From assembly GCA_900467745.1 (NCBI GenBank), contig UBQW01000067.1, positions 1-62,673 on the forward strand: 62,673 bases of DNA, read 5' to 3'. Below are positions 35,377 through 44,426 of the stretch, piece by piece. The position numbers and the translations under genes are program-made. A model generated the notes under the pieces. It did not search any database. It was not told where the DNA came from and was given only the letters and a program-made list of their open reading frames with translations. How positions within the stretch are numbered: position 1 is the stretch's first letter; each line of letters opens with the position of its first letter. The stretch is from Hyphomicrobiales bacterium (lineage in GTDB: Bacteria > Pseudomonadota > Alphaproteobacteria > Rhizobiales > Rhizobiaceae).

Positions 35377-36890
35377 TCGGCGGCGTGGATGTTTTCGGCG
35401 GTATCGCCCTTGGCCTCAGCGTTGCACTGACGCCGACCAACATATTCTTCTGCCTCGCCGGCTGCCTGATCGGCACGCTGGTGGGCGTTCTTCCGGGTCT
35501 CGGCCCGACGGCGACGATCGCCATTCTCCTGCCGCTCACCTTCGGCCTGCCGCCGGAAACCGGCCTCATCACACTCGCGGGCATCTATTACGGCGCGCAA
35601 TATGGCGGCTCGACCACCTCGATCCTGCTGCGCCTGCCAGGCGAAGCCTCGTCCGTGGTAACCGCGCTCGACGGCCACGCGATGACACGCAACGGGCGCG
35701 GCGGCGCGGCACTCACCGTTGCGGCCGTCGCCTCATTTTTCGCGGGCACCGTCGCCACCTTCTTCATGGCGGCCTTCGCACCCATCCTTTCGGCCGCCGT
35801 GCTGAAATTCGGCGCGCCTGAGTATTTCATGCTGATGTTCCTTGGCCTGATCACCTCCGTGGTGCTTGCGCAGGGATCAGTGCTGCGCGCCATCGCCATG
35901 ATCTTGCTCGGGCTGCTGCTCGGCCTTGCCGGCACCGATATCAATTCGGGCCAGTATCGCTACGACTTCGGCTTCATGGAGCTTTTGAACGGCGTTCCGT
36001 TCGTGCCGCTCGTTGTCGGTCTTTTCGGCGTCGCGGACATTCTGGTGACGCTCGAAAACGCGGTGCGAGACGAAAAACCGCCGACGCTCAACCCGATCAG
36101 CAGCCTGTGGCCAACCCGCGAGGAAACCAAGCGCGCGACGCCCGCCACCATTCGCGGCACGCTGATCGGCCTGTTTCTCGGCCTGCTCCCCGGCGGCGGC
36201 GCCCTGCTCTCGTCCTTTATGGCCTATACGGCGGAAAAGCGTGTTTCCAAGACACCGCAGAAGTTCGGAACCGGCATGGTCGAAGGCGTTGCGGCGCCCG
36301 AGGCCGCCAACAATTCCGGCGCGCAGACCGCCTTCCTGCCGCTGCTGACGCTGGGCATCCCTTCCAACGCCATCATGGCGCTGATGGTCGGCGCGATGAT
36401 GGTTCATGGCATCGTTCCCGGCCCTCGCATCATGACTGGCCAGCCGGAGCTCTTCTGGGGCCTGATCGCCAGCATGTGGGTCGGTAACCTGATGCTGCTG
36501 GTCATCAACCTGCCGCTCGTCGGCATCTGGGTGCAGCTCCTGAAGATCCGTTATCAGTTCCTGTTCCCGACCATTCTCACCGTCAGCATCGTCGGCATCT
36601 ACGGCGTCGAGTTCACGACCTTCGATGTCTACCTGACCGCCATCTTCGGCGTGCTCGGATACTTCCTCAACAAGTGGCGCTGCGAGCCGGCGCCGCTCAT
36701 CCTCGCCTTCGTGCTCGGGCCGATGATGGAGGAATATTTCCGCCGTTCGATGCTGGTGGCGCGTGGCGACCTGATGATCTTCGTCAACCACCCGATCAGC
36801 CTCGCAATGCTCGTGGCCACGGTTCTGCTGCTGCTCAGCATCTGCTTCCCCTTCATCCAGAAATTCCGGCAAAAGGCGTTTGCCGAGTGA
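35373..36890 (+). CDS. tctA: Tripartite tricarboxylate transporter large permease (TctA)
   Basis: 505 residues, about twelve membrane segments. The family motifs are clear: GTLVGVLPGLGPTATIAILLP near the N-terminus, IYYGAQYGGSTTSILLRLPG, and the second repeat GLLPGGGALLSSFMAY, ending with FVLGPMMEEYFRRSM. It is the ion-coupled channel of the tripartite carboxylate importer. Substrates of characterised members include citrate, tartrate, and aromatic or other carboxylates; none is indicated here. It is translationally coupled to tctB. Confidence 0.95.
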   Translation: MIGGVDVFGGIALGLSVALTPTNIFFCLAGCLIGTLVGVLPGLGPTATIAILLPLTFGLPPETGLITLAGIYYGAQYGGSTTSILLRLPGEASSVVTALDGHAMTRNGRGGAALTVAAVASFFAGTVATFFMAAFAPILSAAVLKFGAPEYFMLMFLGLITSVVLAQGSVLRAIAMILLGLLLGLAGTDINSGQYRYDFGFMELLNGVPFVPLVVGLFGVADILVTLENAVRDEKPPTLNPISSLWPTREETKRATPATIRGTLIGLFLGLLPGGGALLSSFMAYTAEKRVSKTPQKFGTGMVEGVAAPEAANNSGAQTAFLPLLTLGIPSNAIMALMVGAMMVHGIVPGPRIMTGQPELFWGLIASMWVGNLMLLVINLPLVGIWVQLLKIRYQFLFPTILTVSIVGIYGVEFTTFDVYLTAIFGVLGYFLNKWRCEPAPLILAFVLGPMMEEYFRRSMLVARGDLMIFVNHPISLAMLVATVLLLLSICFPFIQKFRQKAFAE

Positions 36891-36910
36891 CGCGCAAAGG
36901 ATCTCACGAC

Positions 36911-37894
36911 ATGACCTTCAACCCGACCCGTCGCGGCTTCCTCTCCGCCGCATCTCTCCTCTCGGCAACCGCTCTTTTCGGCCTTCCGGCCTTCGCCGAG
37001 GAATTCCCGACGAAGAAAATCGACTACATCGTGCCCTATAATGCCGGAGGCATGAGCGACAACATCTCCCGCCTGCTCGGCGAGAAGCTGACGGCGCTGA
37101 CTGGCCAGCAGGTGATCAACGACTACAAGCCGGGTGCCGGCGGCGCGATCGGCGCCAACTACTTCATGACCACGCCGGCAGACGGCTACACGCTGCTACA
37201 ATCCACCAACAGCTTTTACGGCATCATTCCGCTGGTAACCAAGGTTCAATACAAGCCGCTCGACGATCTGATTCCGCTGGTGCTGGTTGGCGATGCGCCG
37301 ATGGTGATTGCGGTCAATCCCGCCGTTGCCGCCAACACGCTCGGTGAGCTCATCGCCTACGCAAAGGCCAATCCCGGCGCGCTGGCCTACGGCACGTCGG
37401 GCAAGGGTACCGTCGGCCATCTAAGCGGTGTCTGGCTTTCCAACAAGGGCGGTATCGAGCTGCTGCACATCCCCTATAACGGCGCGCCGGCGGCACTCCA
37501 GGCCGTACTCGCCAACGAAGCACAGATCTTCATCGGCCCGGAAGCCGCCGAGCATATCGCCTCCGGCACACTGAAGGGCATCGCGGTTCTCGGCGACACC
37601 CGCTGGCAGCAACTGCCTGACCTTCCCACCACGGCTGAAGCCGGTATTAGCGGCTGGGCGCCGCGCAGCTGGCACACAGTCTCTATCCAGGCGAAGGCTC
37701 CCGACGCGGTCAAGACCCGCCTCAACAGCCTGATCAACAGCATTCTTGAGCAGCCTGACGTGCGCCAGCGCGTGACGAGCTTCGGCCTCATCCCCGGTAT
37801 CGAGACCCTCGAACAGGTTCGCCAGCGCGCGAAGGACGACAACGAGCAATTCGGCATCCTGATCCGCGCCGCCGGTCTAGCACTCGCGCAGTAA
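36911..37894 (+). CDS. tctC: Tripartite tricarboxylate transporter substrate-binding protein (TctC/Bug)
   Basis: 327 residues with a signal peptide (RRGFLSAASLLSATALFG, cleaved near LPAFA-EE). The mature protein follows the Bug pattern: IDYIVPYNAGGMSDNISRLL, VINDYKPGAGGAIGANYFM, GKGTVGHLSGVWL and IPYNGAPAALQAVLANEAQI. The ATG at 36911 is chosen because it directly starts the signal peptide. It captures a carboxylate for TctAB. The next gene follows after 40 bases. Confidence 0.93.
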   Translation: MTFNPTRRGFLSAASLLSATALFGLPAFAEEFPTKKIDYIVPYNAGGMSDNISRLLGEKLTALTGQQVINDYKPGAGGAIGANYFMTTPADGYTLLQSTNSFYGIIPLVTKVQYKPLDDLIPLVLVGDAPMVIAVNPAVAANTLGELIAYAKANPGALAYGTSGKGTVGHLSGVWLSNKGGIELLHIPYNGAPAALQAVLANEAQIFIGPEAAEHIASGTLKGIAVLGDTRWQQLPDLPTTAEAGISGWAPRSWHTVSIQAKAPDAVKTRLNSLINSILEQPDVRQRVTSFGLIPGIETLEQVRQRAKDDNEQFGILIRAAGLALAQ

Positions 37895-37934
37895 ATATCC
37901 GCCAACGGCGACAACAACATCCAGAGGACATCAA

Positions 37935-38537
37935 ATGACAAAGACCATCGATTACTTCTTCGGCGTCGGCTCGCCCTGGGCCTTCATCGGCCTTGCTACC
38001 TTTGCGGAACTCGCTGCGAAGCAGAATGCCGTGATCAAGCCCTATGTCATTCCCTTGATCGAGGACAATGGCGCGATCTACTCGCGCAATCGGCCGGAAG
38101 CCCGCCGCGCCTATTGGATGAAGGACCTGAAGCGTTGGGCGGCCCTGCGCGGCAAGGTGTTGAACTTCGAAAATCGCGGAGCACTCTCCGACCCGACGTC
38201 GGCCGGCTTCATGCTGATCGCCGTGATCGAGAACGGCCAAGACTGGCTGAAGCTCGCGAGCGCGCTGCAGGAAGCCTTCTGGACCGGCGGCGAGGATATT
38301 GGCAACGCCGCCGTTCGGCGCGCGATCGCCGACGCGGCGGGCTTCGACGGCGCGGCATTGGATGAACAGGGTGCGAGCGAGGCCGTCCAATCGGTCTGGA
38401 GGGCCAATTACGAAACCGCCAAGGCAGGCGGTGTCTTCGGCCTGCCGACCTACCGCTACGAGGACGAGCTCTACTGGGGACAAGACAGCCTTCCCTTCCT
38501 CGAGCGTCACCTCAAGGGCGAAAAGCTGGTCGCCTGA
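37935..38537 (+). CDS. DsbA-fold HCCA isomerase / kappa-GST-like protein
   Basis: 200 residues of the 2-hydroxychromene-2-carboxylate isomerase family. YFFGVGSPWAFIGLATF carries the conserved Ser of the active site, where DsbA proteins have Cys. EAFWTGGEDIGN and GVFGLPTYRYEDELYWGQD are also typical. These proteins bind glutathione and isomerise or conjugate small organic compounds. In this carboxylate and organosulfur context, a glutathione-dependent step on an aromatic or thioether substrate is possible. Co-directional with tctBAC. Confidence 0.85.
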   Translation: MTKTIDYFFGVGSPWAFIGLATFAELAAKQNAVIKPYVIPLIEDNGAIYSRNRPEARRAYWMKDLKRWAALRGKVLNFENRGALSDPTSAGFMLIAVIENGQDWLKLASALQEAFWTGGEDIGNAAVRRAIADAAGFDGAALDEQGASEAVQSVWRANYETAKAGGVFGLPTYRYEDELYWGQDSLPFLERHLKGEKLVA

Positions 38538-38547
38538 CCTGATACCA

Positions 38548-38580
38548 GGCCGGGCTTCGTAACGGGGCCCGGCTTGTCTG
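38548..38580 (+). terminator. Hairpin after the isomerase gene
   Basis: Inverted repeat GCCGGGC (38549-38555) and GCCCGGC (38567-38573) with an 11-base loop, followed by a T-rich run with interruptions. It could be a weak terminator or processing site between the isomerase and dehydrogenase genes. Confidence 0.4.
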
Positions 38581-38608
38581 TTTCGAGACTATTTCTGCGG
38601 AGTTGATC

Positions 38609-39988
38609 ATGTCTTCCACCCTTGCGTCGTCGCTCGGCGAAACACTGCTGCAGCTTTTCGGCGACCGCTTCTCGACGGCGCAGGCGCTTCGCGAACAGCA
38701 CGGACGGGGCGAATCCCACCACACGCCGGCGATCCCGGATGCCGTGGTGTTTGCTGAGAGCACGGAGGAAGTGGCGCAAACCGTTCGGCTTTGCGCGGCA
38801 GTGGGCGTGCCAGTCATCGCGTTCGGGGCCGGAACGTCGCTTGAGGGTCATCTAACGGCGGTGCGCGGCGGCGTTTCGATCGATCTCTCGCGCATGGCCA
38901 TGATCTCCCGCGTCAGCGCGGAGGATCTCGACTGCACGGTCGAGGCCGGCGTCACCCGCGAGCAGCTAAACACCCATCTCCGCGACATTGGACTTTTCTT
39001 CCCGATCGACCCCGGCGCCAATGCCTCGATCGGCGGCATGGCCGCGACGCGCGCGTCCGGAACCAACGCGGTGCGCTACGGCACGATGCGCGAGAACGTG
39101 CTGTCGCTGACCGTCGTGCTCCCCAATGGCCAGATAATCCGCACCGGCGGCCGGGCGCGCAAATCGTCTGCCGGCTATGACCTGACGCGGCTCTTCGTCG
39201 GCTCTGAGGGCACGCTCGGCATCGTCACGGAAGTGACGCTGCGGCTCTACGGCATTCCCGAAACCATATCCGCGGCGCTTTGCTCGTTCGAAACCGTCGA
39301 GCAGGCGGTCGCCGCCGCGATCGCGGTCGTGCAGCTCGGCATTCCCGTCGCCCGCATGGAACTCATGGACCGTGGGCTGATCCAGGCGGTGAACGCCTAT
39401 TCCGGCCTGTCGCTGAAGATCGAGGACACGCTGGCTTTCGAGTTTCACGGCTCGCCCGCCAGCGTTCAAGAACAGGTCGAGATGGTCGCGGCCATCGTCG
39501 AGGACAATGGTGGCCGGGATTTTGAGTGGGCCAACGCGCCCGAGGATCGCAACCGCCTCTGGAAGGCGCGCCACAACGCGTTTTACGCCGTCGTGTCGCA
39601 GCGCCCGAACGCCAAAGGCTGGTCGTCCGATGTCTGCGTGCCGGTGTCGGAACTCAGCGGCTGCATCGTCAAGACGCGCGAACTGCTCAAGAGCTGCAGC
39701 GTGCCCGCCGCCATTCTCGGCCATGTGGGAGATGGCAACTATCACGTCGTCTTCGCGGTCGATCCGGACAACCGCTCCGAACTCGAGGAGGTCGCGACAA
39801 TCAACAAAAAAATGGTCCGATACGCAATTTCCGTTGGCGGAACGTCGACCGGTGAACACGGTGTCGGCTCAGGCAAGATCGCTTATATGCGCGAGGAGCA
39901 CGGCGATGCCGTCGACCTGATGGCCGTCATCAAGAGCGCCATCGATCCCCAGAACATCATGAACCCCGGAAAGATCCTTCCGCAGTAA
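38609..39988 (+). CDS. FAD-linked D-2-hydroxyacid dehydrogenase (GlcD/LldH-like)
   Basis: 459 residues from an ATG at 38609. The PCMH-type FAD domain reads VPVIAFGAGTSLEGHL, FFPIDPGANASIGGMAATRASG, GGRARKSSAGYDLTRLFVGS and EGTLGIVTEVTLRL. The FAD-oxidase C-terminal domain has ILGHVGDGNYHVVFAV and GGTSTGEHGVGSGKIAYM, with the metal and substrate His residues. Relatives oxidise glycolate, D-lactate or D-2-hydroxyglutarate and pass electrons to quinone or cytochrome. It adds a second hydroxyacid-oxidising activity to the cluster. Confidence 0.93.
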   Translation: MSSTLASSLGETLLQLFGDRFSTAQALREQHGRGESHHTPAIPDAVVFAESTEEVAQTVRLCAAVGVPVIAFGAGTSLEGHLTAVRGGVSIDLSRMAMISRVSAEDLDCTVEAGVTREQLNTHLRDIGLFFPIDPGANASIGGMAATRASGTNAVRYGTMRENVLSLTVVLPNGQIIRTGGRARKSSAGYDLTRLFVGSEGTLGIVTEVTLRLYGIPETISAALCSFETVEQAVAAAIAVVQLGIPVARMELMDRGLIQAVNAYSGLSLKIEDTLAFEFHGSPASVQEQVEMVAAIVEDNGGRDFEWANAPEDRNRLWKARHNAFYAVVSQRPNAKGWSSDVCVPVSELSGCIVKTRELLKSCSVPAAILGHVGDGNYHVVFAVDPDNRSELEEVATINKKMVRYAISVGGTSTGEHGVGSGKIAYMREEHGDAVDLMAVIKSAIDPQNIMNPGKILPQ

Positions 39989-40034
39989 GTTAAGCATTTT
40001 CCTCAACCGGCCGCGATGGCGAGGGCGTTTCAAC

Positions 40035-42380
40035 ATGAATGCGTTTAAACCTCACAGCTCTCACTGGGGCGCGTTTTCCGGCCGAATGGCCGATGGCCGT
40101 CTAGAGATAAAGCCTCATCCTGATGATCCGCATCCGTCGCCGCTGCTGGGCAATCTGGCAGCGATTGCCGATAGTCCGGTGCGCATCAGGCGGCCGGCAG
40201 TCCGCCGGGGCTGGCTTGAGGGCAGGCCCGGCCACGCGCAAAGGCGTGGTGCCGACGATTATGTCGAAGTCAGCTGGTCGGAGGCGGCGGATCTCGTCGC
40301 AGCGGAATTGACGCGGGTTTACGAGAGATTTGGCCCAAGGGCTGTCTTCGGCGGTTCCTACGGGTGGGCGAGCGCCGGCCGTTTCCATCATGCCCAGAGC
40401 CAGATCCATCGCTTCCTCAACGTGCTCGGCGGCTACGTGCGTTCCGTGAACACCTACAGTTCCGGTGCGGCGATGGTGATCATCCCGCACGTGCTCGGCC
40501 CCTACGACAGCTTCGATCGCAAGAGCGTCACCTGGGATGCGATCGAGCGTAGCAGCGAGCTGGTCGTCGCCTTCGGCGGCATGGCGATCAAGAACGCCGA
40601 TGTGCACGGCGGCGGCATCAGCAACCATGTCGTGCTGCCGAAGCTGAAAGGAGCAAGCGCCCGCGGTGCGCGTTTCGTGCTGGTCAGCCCCTTGGCCGAT
40701 GACTTTCCAGCCGAGGTGAATGCCGAGTGGATGCCTGTCGTTCCCGGCACCGACGTGGCCTTGATGCTGGGCCTCGCCCATGTGTTTGTCAGCGAAAGCC
40801 TGCACGATGCCCAATTTCTCGACCGCTATACTGTCGGATACGACCGCTTCGAAGACTATCTCCTCGGCCGCGCGGACGGCACGCCGAAGACAGCGGATTG
40901 GGCTGCGTCGATCTGTGGCCTTGGCGCTAGCGCAATCCAAGACCTCGCGCGCGCCATGGCGCGGTCCAGGACATTGATCACCGTCAGCCATTCGCTGCAA
41001 CGCGCCGACTTCGGCGAGCAACCGGTGTGGATGGGGATCGTGCTTGCGGCCATGCTCGGGCAGATCGGGCTGGATGGTTGCGGCTATTCCTATTCGCTCG
41101 GCGCCCTCGGCAATATCGGCAAGAAGCTTCTCGCCGTGCCGCTGCCGACGCTCAACCAGTTCAAGAACCCGGTGCCAGATTTCATTCCCTGCGCGCGGAT
41201 CGCGGACATGCTGCTCGGCCCCGGCGAAGCGTTTCACTATAACGGCCAGGCTCTTCGCTATCCCGATATCCGCCTTGTCTACTGGGCGGGCGGCAATCCG
41301 TTTCATCATCATCAGGATATCAACCGGCTGCGCGCAGCGTTCCGGCGGCCGGAGACGATCATTGTGCATGAATCGGCCTGGACCTCGACGGCCCGACATG
41401 CCGACATCGTGCTGCCGGCAACCACGACGCTCGAGCGCGACGACATCGGCGCTGCGGATCGCGACCAGCTGATGATCGCGATGAAGCGCCTGATCGAGCC
41501 GGTCGGCGAAGCCAGGGACGACTACGAGATTTTTGCCGAGATCGCCCAGCGGCTCGGCAAGTTCGAGCTTTTCACAGAAAACCGCACGAGCCGCGAATGG
41601 CTTGCCCTTCTGTTCGAGACGACGCGCCACGCGCTTGCCGCCGGCGGCCACGAGGCGCCGGATTTCGAGACATTCTGGGAGCGGGGCGAGTTGCGCCTCC
41701 CAATCAAGCCGGATGATGGCGGCCCGGCGAACGGGTTCCGGCATGATCCGGACGCCTCTCCGCTGCAGACGCCGTCGGGAAAGATCGAGATCTTCTCCGA
41801 GAGGGTCGCGCGCTTCGGCTACGACGATTGCGGCGGCCATCCGCAATGGTATCCGCCAGATTCAAGAGGAGAGGCCGGGGACGAAACCCGCTACCCCCTG
41901 CACCTGATCTGCAATCAGCCCTACCAGCGCCTGCACAGCCAGCTGGATTACGGCGCCTTCAGCCGCTCGACGAAGATCGACGGTCGCGAACCGATCAGGA
42001 TCAATCCCGCCGATGCGGCCGCGCGCGGGATTTCGGACGGCGATATCGTCAGGCTGTTCAACGAGCGCGGCAGTTGCCTTGCCGCCGCCATCCTCAGCGA
42101 CGACGTGCGGCCGGGCGTGATGCAGCTGGCACCGGGCGCATGGTTCGAGCCCGCCGATCCTGAAGCGGAAACCACCATGTGCATTCACGGAAACCCCAAT
42201 ATCCTGACGCGCGACATCGGTACGTCGGAGCTCGCGCAGGGCTCGACCGGGCAGATCACGCGGGTTGAACTTGAGCGCTTCACCGGCCCGTTACCGCCGG
42301 TGCGGATCTTCGAGCCGATGCGCTTCGTGGCGCGCGAAGACGATGCCTCAATCAGGGCCGCGCTCAACAATCGGACGTGA
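40035..42380 (+). CDS. BisC-type molybdopterin oxidoreductase (biotin/methionine sulfoxide reductase-like)
   Basis: 781 residues, close to E. coli BisC (777). It belongs to the DMSO-reductase family. The N-terminus has no Fe-S cysteine motif and starts HSSHWGAFSGRMADGRLEIK. GGSYGWASAGRFHHAQSQIH and VNTYSSGAAMV hold the usual Trp and the Ser that ligates molybdenum. DIVLPATTTLERDDIGAADR and the C-terminal IHGNPNILTRDIGTSELAQG follow the BisC/TorZ/DorA pattern. With no Tat signal it should be cytosolic, as BisC is. It probably reduces an S-oxide (methionine or a related sulfoxide), in keeping with the organosulfur genes that follow. Confidence 0.93.
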   Translation: MNAFKPHSSHWGAFSGRMADGRLEIKPHPDDPHPSPLLGNLAAIADSPVRIRRPAVRRGWLEGRPGHAQRRGADDYVEVSWSEAADLVAAELTRVYERFGPRAVFGGSYGWASAGRFHHAQSQIHRFLNVLGGYVRSVNTYSSGAAMVIIPHVLGPYDSFDRKSVTWDAIERSSELVVAFGGMAIKNADVHGGGISNHVVLPKLKGASARGARFVLVSPLADDFPAEVNAEWMPVVPGTDVALMLGLAHVFVSESLHDAQFLDRYTVGYDRFEDYLLGRADGTPKTADWAASICGLGASAIQDLARAMARSRTLITVSHSLQRADFGEQPVWMGIVLAAMLGQIGLDGCGYSYSLGALGNIGKKLLAVPLPTLNQFKNPVPDFIPCARIADMLLGPGEAFHYNGQALRYPDIRLVYWAGGNPFHHHQDINRLRAAFRRPETIIVHESAWTSTARHADIVLPATTTLERDDIGAADRDQLMIAMKRLIEPVGEARDDYEIFAEIAQRLGKFELFTENRTSREWLALLFETTRHALAAGGHEAPDFETFWERGELRLPIKPDDGGPANGFRHDPDASPLQTPSGKIEIFSERVARFGYDDCGGHPQWYPPDSRGEAGDETRYPLHLICNQPYQRLHSQLDYGAFSRSTKIDGREPIRINPADAAARGISDGDIVRLFNERGSCLAAAILSDDVRPGVMQLAPGAWFEPADPEAETTMCIHGNPNILTRDIGTSELAQGSTGQITRVELERFTGPLPPVRIFEPMRFVAREDDASIRAALNNRT

Positions 42381-42445
42381 GGTCCGCTCTTGGAAAACGC
42401 CCTGAAACACCAATCCATACAGCATCCGAAATACCGGCAAATTAA

Positions 42446-42464
42446 TCTACTAAGTCCATAGAAA
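42446..42464 (+). promoter_or_regulatory. Shared TCTA-N8-ATAGAAA element, copy 1
   Basis: TCTA (42446-42449), eight bases, then ATAGAAA (42458-42464), in an AT-rich stretch in the 362-base gap between the molybdoenzyme gene and the peptide-type transporter operon. The core is a dyad (TCTAY-N7-ATAGA). Copies with identical spacing lie before the SsuD-like gene and between the FAD protein and the SfnB-like gene. Confidence 0.65.
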
Positions 42465-42545
42465 AAGAATAACTAGTCTTTCTCCAGCGGGATGCGCTGC
42501 TAGGCTGTCCGTCATGAACTTAGAGCCGAAACGAGGGAGCTTTTA

Positions 42546-42611
42546 ATGACCGACACAAAGACCAGAACGCACGGTCAGCGCGCGATGTGCTCCACCATGC
42601 CGACCCGATAA
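42546..42611 (+). CDS. Possible 21-residue leader peptide before the ABC transporter operon
   Basis: ATG at 42546 preceded by GAGGGAGC at good distance, 21 codons, TAA at 42609. The peptide MTDTKTRTHGQRAMCSTMPTR holds one Cys and three Met. A hairpin CGGGC-TTTCC-GCCCG (42615-42629) begins four bases past the stop codon. This layout resembles a translated leader that senses an amino acid by stalling. No homologue is known to me, and the ORF may be fortuitous. Confidence 0.4.
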   Translation: MTDTKTRTHGQRAMCSTMPTR

Positions 42612-42742
42612 CACCGGGCTTTCCGCCCGCGCCTATCGCCCACGCACCCTTACAAGTCGCGGCACTCAGCCGAGGCCTCGCGCCCGCGCGTCTCCGCGAC
42701 CCGACGCATCACCAAGATATCACTCCATCATCTGGATCACCC

Positions 42743-44392
42743 ATGACCGAACGTTCCTCCTTGCTTTCCCTCTCCCGACGCCGTCTGTTGATCACCACAT
42801 CCGTGGCCGCAGGTGCGGCACTCGTTGCCTCGGCAACTCGTTTCGCGCAGGCCGCCGACGCTCCGCGCGAGGGTGGCGACATCACCTTTCTGATCGATTC
42901 CCTCGGCGACACCTGGATCCCGAACAACAGCGCGATCTCCAGCTTTCAGGGCCATATCTGGGGCCACGTCACCGACAAGCTGCTCTACGTCGACCAGGAG
43001 GGCAAGGTCAGCCCTTGGCTGGTGGAGCGCTGGGAGCAGAATGACAAGGCCACCGAATTCACGCTTCATCTGAAGAGCGGCGTGACCTTCTCGGACGGAG
43101 CGCCGCTCGATGCGGCAGGCGTCGTCGCCAACCTCGATATCTGGTATGCGGGCCGCAAGAACGAAGGCATCAATCCGATCGGCCTCTTCCCCAAGACCTA
43201 CGATCATGCCGAGGCCGTCGATACCAGCACGGTGAAGGTCTTCTTCAAAAAGCCGACGCTCGGCTTCATACCGACGCTCGGCTATCACGGATCGATCCTG
43301 ATCTCTCCCAAGAGCATCGCGCTGCCGGCAGCTGAGCAGGCCGACCTCAGCAAGACGGCCGGCAGCGGCCCGTTTGTGGTGGAAAGCTGGAAAGAGGGCG
43401 ACCACGTCACGCTGGTCAAGCGCAGGGACTACAACTGGGGACCGGAAGCCGTCGGCCACACCGGCCCCGCTTTCCTCGATTCAATCACCTACAAGCTGGT
43501 GTCGGAGCCATCCCTCAGGGTCGCCTCTGTCCAATCCGGCCAGGCCGATATCGCCTACAACGCCTCTCCCCAAGAGCTGAAGTCGCTGAAGGACGAAGGT
43601 TTCACCATCGCCACGCCGCGCTATCTCGGCTTCGTCAATGGCTGGGCGGTCAACACCAAGCTGGCACCCTATGACGACGTCAAGGTTCGCCAGGCCCTGC
43701 AGGCCGGCATCAACCGCCAGGAAATCATCGACACCGTCTATACGCCGGACTGGAAGCTGGCAACGTCCTTCATCCAGAGCAACGTGCCCGGCGCAACCGA
43801 CCACAGCGATCAGTTGAGCTACGACCCTGAGAAGGCCGAAAAGCTGCTCGACGAAGCCGGTTGGGCAAAAGGCGCCGACGGCATTCGCAGCAAGGACCGC
43901 AAGCCGCTGGTGCTGACCATCCACTCCAACCCCTACCTCGCCACCTCCAAGTCGGTCGACGAGCTGATCGCCCAGCAACTCGGCAAGATCGGCTGGAAGG
44001 TTGCGATCCGGGCCTATGACGTCGTGACCTTCGGCGAAAAGGTGAAGTTCGGCGGCGCAGCCGTCCCGACCTACGAGGTGACGCGCAGCTTCATCGACGC
44101 CGGCACGGTGGCCAGTATCCTGACGAACGCGAACAACGGCGAGAACTGGTTCGCGCTCGACGACCGTGACGCGAAGCTCAACGACCTGCGCGACAAGATC
44201 GCCGGCGCCGGTTCCATCGACGAGCGCAAGCCGCTCCTCGACGACCTGCAGCAATATGTTCTTGACCAGGGCTATTTCATCCCGCGCACGCAGATCGTCC
44301 AGCGCATCTACGTGCAGTCGCCCAAGCTGAAGGGCGAGGTCTACAACGGCGTCGCCTATGCCAGCTACTACACGGCCTCGCTCGTCGGCTGA
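42743..44392 (+). CDS. Peptide-type ABC transporter substrate-binding protein (SBP family 5)
   Basis: About 549 residues from an ATG at 42743, with a long Tat-like signal peptide (LSLSRRRLLITTSVAAGAAL, cleavage near residue 40 at AQAAD). The mature part has GDITFLIDSLGDTWIPNNSA, VERWEQNDKATEFTLHLKSG, VTFSDGAPLDAAGV and AGINRQEIIDTVY. Upstream in-frame sequence back to 42587 has no family content. It is the first main gene of the transporter operon driven by the region at 42446. Operons pairing such binding proteins with flavin monooxygenases often import organosulfur compounds. Confidence 0.92.
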   Translation: MTERSSLLSLSRRRLLITTSVAAGAALVASATRFAQAADAPREGGDITFLIDSLGDTWIPNNSAISSFQGHIWGHVTDKLLYVDQEGKVSPWLVERWEQNDKATEFTLHLKSGVTFSDGAPLDAAGVVANLDIWYAGRKNEGINPIGLFPKTYDHAEAVDTSTVKVFFKKPTLGFIPTLGYHGSILISPKSIALPAAEQADLSKTAGSGPFVVESWKEGDHVTLVKRRDYNWGPEAVGHTGPAFLDSITYKLVSEPSLRVASVQSGQADIAYNASPQELKSLKDEGFTIATPRYLGFVNGWAVNTKLAPYDDVKVRQALQAGINRQEIIDTVYTPDWKLATSFIQSNVPGATDHSDQLSYDPEKAEKLLDEAGWAKGADGIRSKDRKPLVLTIHSNPYLATSKSVDELIAQQLGKIGWKVAIRAYDVVTFGEKVKFGGAAVPTYEVTRSFIDAGTVASILTNANNGENWFALDDRDAKLNDLRDKIAGAGSIDERKPLLDDLQQYVLDQGYFIPRTQIVQRIYVQSPKLKGEVYNGVAYASYYTASLVG

Positions 44393-44426
44393 CGAGCGAT
44401 ACACCTGAAACATGTGAGGCATCGGC

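Noticed and set aside
40101..41846. 581-codon minus-strand frame
   Set aside because: Shadow of the BisC-type molybdoenzyme gene, no motifs.
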